Source: Oscillospiraceae bacterium
GTDB taxonomy: Bacteria; Bacillota; Clostridia; Oscillospirales; Acutalibacteraceae
DNA: 5,971 nt
Direction of reading: 5' to 3'
Assembly: GCA_021640185.1 (NCBI GenBank)
Contig: JAJXDX010000143.1
Coordinates: 1-5,971 of the forward strand
Shown here: positions 1 to 4,155 of the stretch, one piece after another
How positions within the stretch are numbered: position 1 is the first letter of the stretch
Layout of the letters: each line of letters starts with the position of its first letter
The notes under the pieces: generated by a model
What the model saw: only the letters and a program-made list of their open reading frames with translations
Databases searched by the model: none
What the model was told of the DNA's origin: nothing
Program-made: the position numbers and the translations under genes

Positions 1-5
1 GTTCT

Positions 6-32
6 GCGCCGCAGCGTTCGCCGATGCGGCGC
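6..32. repeat. GC-rich 8-bp inverted repeat at the left edge
   Basis: GCGCCGCA (6-13) and TGCGGCGC (25-32) form a perfect 8-bp stem with an 11-nt loop. Bases 1-52 contain no stop codon on either strand and no recognisable protein, so whether this edge belongs to a gene outside the window cannot be told. Confidence 0.4.
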
Positions 33-52
33 GCCGAACCGCCGCCATACAC

Positions 53-88
53 ACGAAAAGGCCCCGCCTTGCGGCGGGGCCTTTTCGT
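53..88 (-). terminator. Strong intrinsic terminator, potentially bidirectional
   Basis: A perfect 16-bp stem (53-68 with 73-88) has a GC core, GGCCCCGCC/GGCGGGGCC, flanked by AAAA/TTTT, so U-runs occur in both directions. The 4-nt loop is GCAA on the minus strand, a stable GNRA tetraloop, and UUGC on the plus strand. This suggests the minus direction is the more important one. It would end the LCP operon, and possibly a convergent gene to the left. Confidence 0.92.
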
Positions 89-176
89 TGAGGGGTGTTT
101 TGAGGAGGATAAAGTGTACCCGGGATCGTTTTGATCGGTGAGGATCGCGGTTGCGGCTCCGCATCCTCCCGAGTAC
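53..176 (-). ncRNA. Candidate small RNA (or structured 3' UTR) ending in a strong terminator
   Basis: Read on the minus strand, the RNA would begin GUACUCGGGA (167-176), pairing with UCCCGGGUAC (116-125) in a 10-bp helix with one G-U pair. Inside the helix, GGAUGCGG (159-166) pairs with CCGC-G-AUCC (142-150) as 8 bp with one bulge. A largely unpaired linker (89-115) carries UCCUCCUC and ACACCCCUC, resembling the C/U-rich anti-Shine-Dalgarno stretches of Gram-positive regulatory RNAs. The terminator at 53-88 closes it. Total length is about 124 nt. No coding sequence is seen. It does not match an RNA family I recognise. It may instead be the 3' UTR of the LCP operon, or a leader for a gene to the left of the window. 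Confidence 0.35.
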
Positions 177-178
177 AA

Positions 179-188
179 GCATAGTATA
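179..188 (-). promoter_or_regulatory. Possible -10 region of a minus-strand promoter
   Basis: TATACT (183-188) is a five-of-six match to the sigma-A -10 box and would place a start near 176, exactly at the base of the helix described below. No convincing -35 stands 16-18 bp upstream. An alternative pair is CGGACA (200-205), 16 bp from TATGCT (179-184). The call rests mainly on position, local AT-richness and what lies downstream. Confidence 0.3.
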
Positions 189-189
189 G

Positions 190-205
190 CGGATAAATTT
201 GTCCG
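190..205. repeat. 16-bp imperfect palindrome, operator-like
   Basis: CGGATAAATTTGTCCG reads almost identically on both strands, with one mismatched pair (positions 5 and 12). It is an AT-rich island in GC-rich DNA and directly abuts a TATACT box on the minus strand (183-188). This is the size and shape of a dimeric repressor site. No specific regulator is recognised. Confidence 0.4.
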
Positions 206-243
206 AAGTGTGACCAGATCATGAATAATCGGAAAGGAGTTTG

Positions 244-267
244 TGAACAATGCCGGTCGGCCGTTCA
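244..267 (-). other. Small hairpin just after the LCP stop
   Basis: TGAAC (263-267) pairs with GTTCA (244-248), with an inner GCC/GGC stem. No U-tract follows, so it is not a typical intrinsic terminator. It might protect the mRNA 3' end or be chance. Confidence 0.3.
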
Positions 268-270
268 TCT

Positions 271-1368
271 TCACCCTTTTCCGTTCGCTTTGGCGTACCA
301 GTCGTTCTTCTCCACCGGGCGGATCTCCTCGAAAGCGTCGATGGTCATGTCGTCATAGATGACCGCCTTGATCACCGCCGCGGCATAGTCCAGATCGTAA
401 TATACGGCGCTGCCCCATTTGCCGTGCGGCGGATCCATCAAGAATTCATAGCGCGGGATGCGCATCTGCACGAACGACGGCTGCTTAAGCAGCACGTTCA
501 CAGCCAAGGACGCCATATCGCCATAGGTCAGCGACGTTTCGATGCACGGCAGCGCGGTCTTGATCAGCGACAGGCAGCGGCTTTTCGGCATGGTCTTTGC
601 CGCGGTGAACAGCTGCTCCAGCACGTAGCGCTGCCGGTCGGTGCGGCCGAAATCGTCGCTGCCGCCCCATGTGTTGCGCACATAACGGATGCGGGAATAC
701 GCCACGGCCTGCACGCCGTTCACATGCTGCGTGCCGGACTTCGTCAGGTAATAGTCCTTCGGATCGACGCCCAGTCCGGCGCAGATCTCGCCGATATAAA
801 AGTTGATCGTCGGGCGCTTCGGGCCAAGGTCGGCGATCTCCTCATCGGTCAGCGTGATGTCCACGCCGCCCAGCGCATCGATGATCTTGGCCAGCCCGAA
901 AAAGTTCACCGTTACATAATCGGAAATATCCGTGCCGAAATTCTGGTTGATCGCGCGGATCGACTGCGCCGCGCCGCGCTGGTACACGGCGTTGATCTTG
1001 CCAAAGCTCGTTTTGCCGTTTTTCTCGATCCGCACCAATGAATCGCGCATGATCGACAGCAGCTTCACCTGCTTCGTTTCCGTGTTGACGCTGACGATCA
1101 TGATGCAGTCCGACAGGCCGGAAAAGCTGTCCGGCTCGCGCGTGTCGATGCCGAACAGCGCGATGTTCACGATCTTTTTGTCAAAGGTGCGCTCGTAGCC
1201 CAGGTCTTCCGAGGTGTGCGAGTCGAGCGGCGCATAGCGATAGCGCGGCATGACCAGCGACACCACGCCCACCACGGCCAAAGCGACCAGCACCACCATC
1301 GTGATCAGCAGCAGCCACGCCCGCAGCTGCCGCATACGGCGGCGGTGCTTCGCCTGTTTTTTCGTCAT
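271..1368 (-). CDS. LytR-CpsA-Psr (LCP) family wall-polymer transferase
   Basis: LCP enzymes are membrane-anchored proteins with an extracellular domain that transfers lipid-linked polymers such as teichoic acid or capsule to peptidoglycan. From the ATG at 1368 it is 365 aa: a basic cytoplasmic N-terminus (KKQAKHRRRMRQLR), one transmembrane helix at about 18-40, then the LCP domain from about 66. Family motifs: NIALFGIDTR (68-77) with Asp75 and Arg77; SDCIMIVSVN (86-95); LLSIMRDS (103-110) with the conserved Arg108; KINAVY (124-129); and YSRIRYV plus FGRTDRQRYVL (224-250), the Arg-rich lipid phosphate-binding region. The start is not certain: an in-frame TTG at 1374 would add two residues, and neither has a good Shine-Dalgarno sequence, so coupling to the upstream stop (13 nt away) is likely. 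No polymer-synthesis genes are nearby, so the polymer is unknown. Confidence 0.93.
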   Translation of the reverse strand: MTKKQAKHRRRMRQLRAWLLLITMVVLVALAVVGVVSLVMPRYRYAPLDSHTSEDLGYERTFDKKIVNIALFGIDTREPDSFSGLSDCIMIVSVNTETKQVKLLSIMRDSLVRIEKNGKTSFGKINAVYQRGAAQSIRAINQNFGTDISDYVTVNFFGLAKIIDALGGVDITLTDEEIADLGPKRPTINFYIGEICAGLGVDPKDYYLTKSGTQHVNGVQAVAYSRIRYVRNTWGGSDDFGRTDRQRYVLEQLFTAAKTMPKSRCLSLIKTALPCIETSLTYGDMASLAVNVLLKQPSFVQMRIPRYEFLMDPPHGKWGSAVYYDLDYAAAVIKAVIYDDMTIDAFEEIRPVEKNDWYAKANGKG

Positions 1369-1372
1369 TGCC

Positions 1373-1393
1373 AAGGGAAATCATTCTTCCCTT
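1373..1393 (-). repeat. Perfect 7-bp inverted repeat between the coiled-coil and LCP genes
   Basis: On the minus strand AAGGGAA (1387-1393) and TTCCCTT (1373-1379) flank a 7-nt loop. The repeat covers the stop codon of the upstream gene (1381-1383). Its 3' arm ends 4 nt before the LCP ATG at 1368. The only purine-rich, Shine-Dalgarno-like sequence here is in the 5' arm, so the hairpin could mask or reposition it. Confidence 0.5.
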
Positions 1394-1869
1394 CCGGCGG
1401 CCGGCTTCTCCGCAGACGGGCCGGAGCGCAGCGCCTGTCTGGCCTGCCGCACCTGCGACATCTGCATGGCCAGCGTTTCCTCGGTGCGGCGCAGCAGATC
1501 GTCGGTGAACTCCTGCGCGCTCTTGCGCATCTCGCGGGCGCGCTTGTGGGTCTGCGCTTGGATCTCGTTCGCCTTTTCCTGCGCCTGCGTCACGATCTCC
1601 TCGTGCGAGAGGATCTGGTTGCGGCGATCCTCGGCATTGCGGATGATCGATTCCGCCTCCTGCTTGGCGGTGCTGATGATATCCGCGCGGTCCTTCACGA
1701 TCGCGCGCGCTTGGCGCACCTCGGCCGGGATGTTGCCGCGCAGCCGGTCGAGCAGCTTGCGGATCTGCTCCACGTCTACCACGCCCTTGCCGCCGGACAG
1801 CGGCATGGCCCACGCCGAATCGAGCAGATCGTCGATCTGCTGCAGGATGTCTTCCACATTCGCGTTCAT
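1381..1869 (-). CDS. Conserved coiled-coil protein of unknown function next to coaD
   Basis: This is a 162-aa soluble protein with no recognised catalytic motif. Residues 1-45 are acidic and helical in character (NVEDILQQIDDLLDSA, then a Gly-Pro break and VDVEQIRKLLDRL). Residues from about 50 to 148 are a nearly continuous Ala/Glu/Arg/Gln-rich segment without Pro or Gly, strongly suggesting a long coiled coil. The tail (150-162) is disordered (PSAEKPAAGREE). The composition resembles the ATP synthase b subunit or DivIVA-like coiled coils, and proteins like it are often named ATPase or ATP synthase subunit B in Clostridia, but it lacks the transmembrane helix of a b subunit. AAGGA lies about 10 nt upstream of the ATG at 1869. 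It sits 2 nt after coaD and 12 nt before the LCP gene. A scaffold role at the envelope is possible but unproven. Confidence 0.85.
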   Translation of the reverse strand: MNANVEDILQQIDDLLDSAWAMPLSGGKGVVDVEQIRKLLDRLRGNIPAEVRQARAIVKDRADIISTAKQEAESIIRNAEDRRNQILSHEEIVTQAQEKANEIQAQTHKRAREMRKSAQEFTDDLLRRTEETLAMQMSQVRQARQALRSGPSAEKPAAGREE

Positions 1870-1871
1870 CG

Positions 1872-2366
1872 TCAGACAGTCCTTTCCTGGATCTTTTTCA
1901 TGATATCCGGGATGATGCAGCCCGGAACGAAATCGGTGATGTCCCCACCGTAACCCGCCACCTGCTTGACCAGACTGGAGGACAGATACAGGTGCTCCGG
2001 CGCGGTGGTCAAAAACACCGTTTCGGCTGCAGGATCTAATTTGCGGTTGGTCAGCGCCATTTGGAACTCGTATTCAAAATCGGACATCGCCCGCAGTCCC
2101 TTAACGATCACGTCGGCGCCGCGCAGCCGGACATAGTCGGCCAGCAGCCCGTCATAACCGTCGACCGTCACGCGGTCGAGCTTTTCCTCGGCCACGGCGC
2201 GCGACAGCAGATCGATGCGCTCCTCGCGCGAGAACAGCGGCTGCTTGGCCGCGTTGGTCATCACCACCACGATCACGCGGTCGAACAACCCGGCAGCGCG
2301 GCGCACGATGTCCAAATGGCCCAGCGTGACCGGATCGAAACTGCCGGGGCAAACGGCGATCTTCAT
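1872..2366 (-). CDS. coaD: Phosphopantetheine adenylyltransferase (PPAT)
   Basis: CoaD transfers AMP from ATP to 4'-phosphopantetheine, giving dephospho-CoA, the fourth step of CoA synthesis. From the ATG at 2366 it is 164 aa, typical for bacterial PPAT. Nucleotidyltransferase signatures: PGSFDPVTLGHLDI (7-20) containing the TxGH motif with His17; KGLRAMSDFEYEFQMA (89-104), equivalent to the family's RGLR segment that contacts substrates; and YLSSSLVKQVA (127-137), equivalent to the ISSTxVR nucleotide-binding motif. Here the last motif ends in Lys rather than Arg, a conservative difference. The gene overlaps rsmD by 4 nt (ATGA) and its TGA (1872-1874) is 2 nt from the next ATG, so it lies inside a tightly coupled operon. 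The protein is soluble and cytoplasmic. Confidence 0.96.
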   Translation of the reverse strand: MKIAVCPGSFDPVTLGHLDIVRRAAGLFDRVIVVVMTNAAKQPLFSREERIDLLSRAVAEEKLDRVTVDGYDGLLADYVRLRGADVIVKGLRAMSDFEYEFQMALTNRKLDPAAETVFLTTAPEHLYLSSSLVKQVAGYGGDITDFVPGCIIPDIMKKIQERTV

Positions 2367-2914
2367 CGTTGCTCCTCCTCCCGCCAGCGGTAGAACCACA
2401 GGTGCACACGCCCGTAGCGGCGCATCCGGTCAAGGCCGAACGCGCCCACCTGTTCGGGCATTTCCTCGCCCTCGTCGCTCTCGCACACGATCAGGCCGCC
2501 CGGCCGCATATGCGGCACGACCTGCTCCAGCGCCGGGCGGAGCAGCCCGGACGCATACGGCGGATCGAGGAAAACGATATCGAACTTCTCCTTCGGGCGC
2601 TGCAGATAACTCATCGCGTCGGTCGAGATGACCTGCGCGGCGGACGAGAGCCCCGCCCGCTGCAGGTTCTGCCGGATGATCGGCACGGCCGCCGTTTCGC
2701 GGTCGACGAAGATGCAGCCGGCCGCACCGCGGCTGAGCGCCTCGATGCCCAGTTGACCGCTCCCCGCGAAGAGGTCGAGCACCTGCCGTCCCTCGATCTC
2801 GAACTGGATCGCGGAGAACAGCCCTTCCTTCACTTTTTCGGCCGTGGGGCGCGTCCCCATGCCGGGCAGCGTTTCCAAGCGGCAGCCGCGCGCCGTTCCC
2901 GTGATCACTCGCAT
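2363..2914 (-). CDS. rsmD: 16S rRNA (guanine(966)-N(2))-methyltransferase RsmD
   Basis: RsmD uses S-adenosylmethionine to methylate N2 of G966 in 16S rRNA during small-subunit assembly. The 183-aa length fits the family. It has the N-terminal MRVITGTARG and the RPTAEKVKEGLFS segment (22-34), SAM-binding motif I as DLFAGSGQLGIEALSRGA (47-64), and the catalytic DPPY tetrad at 117-120 in VFLDPPYASG. The C-terminus ends in a charged tail (RWREEEQR). The ATG at 2914 has an AAGGAA-like ribosome site 8-10 nt upstream (around 2922-2928). The stop codon overlaps the coaD start as ATGA (2363-2366), so the two genes are probably translationally coupled. The rsmD-coaD pairing is common in Firmicutes, which supports both calls. 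Confidence 0.95.
   Translation of the reverse strand: MRVITGTARGCRLETLPGMGTRPTAEKVKEGLFSAIQFEIEGRQVLDLFAGSGQLGIEALSRGAAGCIFVDRETAAVPIIRQNLQRAGLSSAAQVISTDAMSYLQRPKEKFDIVFLDPPYASGLLRPALEQVVPHMRPGGLIVCESDEGEEMPEQVGAFGLDRMRRYGRVHLWFYRWREEEQR
2372..2382 (-). promoter_or_regulatory. coaD ribosome binding site inside the rsmD 3' end
   Basis: The purine run GGGAGGAGGAG includes GGAGG at 2374-2378, 7 nt from the ATG at 2366. It fixes the coaD start at MKIAVCPGSF rather than an alternative codon 11 residues upstream. The same bases encode the Trp-Arg-Glu-Glu-Glu end of RsmD. Confidence 0.85.
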
Positions 2915-2947
2915 AAGGTCTTTCCTTTCCGGCTCCCGCCGCGGCGT

Positions 2948-4006
2948 TCAGTCGATCGCGCCGTGGCCGAAGGCGTACTGCGTGCGGCTGTCGAACGTTT
3001 CGCCCGGCCGCAGCACGACGCTGGGAAACGACGGCTGATGCACGCTGTCGGGATAATGCTGCGTTTCCAAACAGAAGCCGTAGTGCTTCTGCCAGCGCAC
3101 GCCCTGCTTGCCCTCCGCCTCGTCAAGGAAGTTGCCGGTATACACCTGCACGCCCGGCTGATCGGTCAGGCAGGTCATCCGAATATCGGTCTTCGGGCAA
3201 TAGGCCACGGCAGCCTCGCGCAGCGTGCCCGCCTCGCCGTCGATCACAAAGTTGTGGTCGACGCCCCCGGCGATCCGCACCTGCGGGTCGTCGGCCAGCG
3301 CGCCGTCGCGGATCGGCTTCGCCTGTGTGAAGTCCAGCGCCGTGCCCGCCACGGGCCGGATCTCGCCCGTCGGCAGCATCCGCTCGTCGATCGGCGTGAA
3401 ATGCGACGCATCCAGCCGCAGCAGCGTGTCCAGCACGTCGCCGCCGGTGCAGCCGCCGATGTTGAAATAGGTATGGTTCGTCAGGTTGAGCACGGTAGGC
3501 TTGTCCGTTTTGGCCTGATAATGCAGCGTGACCGCATCGTCCGCGCTAAGGGAGAACGTCACGCTGAGCGACAGCGTGCCGGGATACCCCTCCTGCCCGT
3601 TCGGGCTGATTATGGAAAAGCGCACGCTCGGCTCGTCAGACGCGGAAACGACGTCCACCAGCCACAGCTTGCGGTCGAACCCGACCGCACCGCCGTGCAG
3701 ATGCACGTTGCGGCTTTTTTCGTTGCAGACCAGCGTATAGTCCTTGCCGTCGAGCGTGAACGCCCCATCGGCGATGCGGTTGGCATAACGGCCGACCGTC
3801 GCGCCGATGTAGCTGCCGTTCGCGTTCTCGTACCCTTCGATCCGGTCATAGCCGAGCACGACGTCATGGCCGTCATAGACCAGCGACTGGATCGTTGCCC
3901 CAAGATCAAGGATGGACAGCGCCGTCCCGCTGCGGTTCTTCATCGTTACGCGCTGTACGGTACGCCCGTCGGCAAGCTTGCCGAAAGGCCGGATCGAGAC
4001 TGACAT
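2948..4006 (-). CDS. galM: Aldose 1-epimerase (mutarotase)
   Basis: GalM interconverts the alpha and beta anomers of galactose and other aldoses, feeding the Leloir pathway. From the ATG at 4006 the protein is 352 aa, the usual length, with no signal peptide, so it is cytoplasmic. Family signatures seen: NVHLHGGAVGFDRKLW (100-115) with the substrate-binding His at 104; TNHTYFN (176-182) with the catalytic acid His178; GGVDHNF (247-253) with the conserved substrate-contacting Asp250; and CLETQHYPDS (312-321) with the catalytic base Glu314. All expected active-site residues are present. The start is set by GGAGGG 6 nt upstream. No galK, galT or sugar transporter lies in the window, so the gene sits among housekeeping genes, but it appears to have its own promoter and a structured leader. 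The stop is TGA at 2948-2950; rsmD follows after 33 nt. Confidence 0.95.
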   Translation of the reverse strand: MSVSIRPFGKLADGRTVQRVTMKNRSGTALSILDLGATIQSLVYDGHDVVLGYDRIEGYENANGSYIGATVGRYANRIADGAFTLDGKDYTLVCNEKSRNVHLHGGAVGFDRKLWLVDVVSASDEPSVRFSIISPNGQEGYPGTLSLSVTFSLSADDAVTLHYQAKTDKPTVLNLTNHTYFNIGGCTGGDVLDTLLRLDASHFTPIDERMLPTGEIRPVAGTALDFTQAKPIRDGALADDPQVRIAGGVDHNFVIDGEAGTLREAAVAYCPKTDIRMTCLTDQPGVQVYTGNFLDEAEGKQGVRWQKHYGFCLETQHYPDSVHQPSFPSVVLRPGETFDSRTQYAFGHGAID

Positions 4007-4012
4007 GATGAT

Positions 4013-4018
4013 CCCTCC
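4013..4018 (-). promoter_or_regulatory. galM ribosome binding site (decides the start)
   Basis: GGAGGG on the minus strand lies 6 nt upstream of the ATG at 4006. It favours that ATG over the in-frame TTG at 4045, which would add 13 residues encoded by the terminator-like hairpin and its U-tract. Confidence 0.85.
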
Positions 4019-4043
4019 AAAAAACAGCCGGATCGGCTCCGGC
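4019..4043 (-). terminator. Intrinsic terminator-like hairpin just before the galM ribosome site
   Basis: On the minus strand GCCGGA (4038-4043) pairs with UCCGGC (4027-4032) around the 5-nt loop GCCGA. UG and six U (4019-4024) follow. The stem is only 6 bp but GC-rich. The U-tract directly abuts the galM Shine-Dalgarno sequence. The hairpin lies downstream of the predicted galM promoter, so a fully active terminator here would silence galM. Either it is leaky or conditional, or it mainly ends radA transcripts and the promoter call is wrong. Confidence 0.55.
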
Positions 4044-4075
4044 AATGATCTCGTCTTTCATCGCCGTCACCGGCG
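4019..4075 (-). promoter_or_regulatory. Candidate attenuator leader of galM (three mutually exclusive hairpins)
   Basis: Just downstream of the predicted start site, three overlapping hairpins can be drawn on the minus-strand RNA. Hairpin A is CGCCG-GUGA-CGGCG (4062-4075), a 5-bp stem with a GNRA-type tetraloop. Hairpin B pairs CGGCGAUGA (4058-4066) with UCAUUGCCG (4040-4048): 9 bp, one G-U pair and a 9-nt loop. Hairpin C is the terminator-like stem at 4019-4043. The 3' arm of A is part of the 5' arm of B, and the 3' arm of B shares GCCG with the 5' arm of C. A and C can therefore coexist, while B excludes both, which is the standard anti-antiterminator/antiterminator/terminator arrangement. 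No known riboswitch class was recognised and no ligand is proposed. The pairing is directly visible; regulation is inferred. Confidence 0.45.
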
Positions 4076-4084
4076 TGTCCTTTT

Positions 4085-4113
4085 ATTATGCCATAGATCG
4101 CAGCCGAACGCAA
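4085..4113 (-). promoter_or_regulatory. Predicted sigma-A promoter for galM and downstream genes
   Basis: On the minus strand, a -35 box TTGCGT (4108-4113) and a -10 box CATAAT (4085-4090) are separated by exactly 17 bp. TG sits at the extended -10 position (TGG before CATAAT). The -35 matches consensus at four of six positions and the -10 at five of six. The predicted transcript start is near 4078, giving a leader of about 72 nt. The site lies just past the radA stop in locally AT-richer DNA, as expected of a promoter. Two short interleaved inverted repeats (ATCGCA/TGCGAT at 4097-4102 and 4122-4127; CCGAAC/GTTCGG at 4104-4109 and 4131-4136) surround the -35 and could be operator half-sites. 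That last point is speculative. Confidence 0.65.
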
Positions 4114-4155
4114 GTGTTTTGTGCGATTTTGTTCGGATCTGAGCAAAAGTCTTGC

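Noticed and set aside
14..50. tRNA-like T-arm (GTTCGCC loop) near the left edge
   Set aside because: The loop lacks the conserved A of the T-loop, the stem has a mismatch, and no acceptor stem or CCA end follows.
114..134. Tiny plus-strand frame GTG-TAC-CCG... after GAGGAGG
   Set aside because: Only six codons before TGA. The purine run is better explained as the complement of the C/U-rich linker in the minus-strand RNA, and no plus-strand promoter is convincing.
199..229. Plus-strand promoter TTGTCC ... AATAAT
   Set aside because: The spacing is 19 bp, the -35 is weak, and no plausible plus-strand gene lies downstream.
250..1041. Plus-strand ATG frame with AGGAG 10 nt upstream, opposite the LCP gene
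   Set aside because: The ribosome-site match is notable, but the 263-residue translation has no family features and is the mirror of a confident LCP gene.
2369..4003. Long plus-strand open frame (544 codons) opposite rsmD and galM
   Set aside because: It is antisense to two well-recognised genes. Its Arg/His/Gln/Ala-rich translation is typical of the complement of GC-rich codons, and it matches no family. Stops are rare here because of high GC at third codon positions.
4007..4045. Longer galM starting at TTG 4045
   Set aside because: The extra 13 residues would be encoded by the terminator-like hairpin and U-tract. The ATG at 4006 has GGAGGG at ideal spacing and begins where the family's sequence begins.
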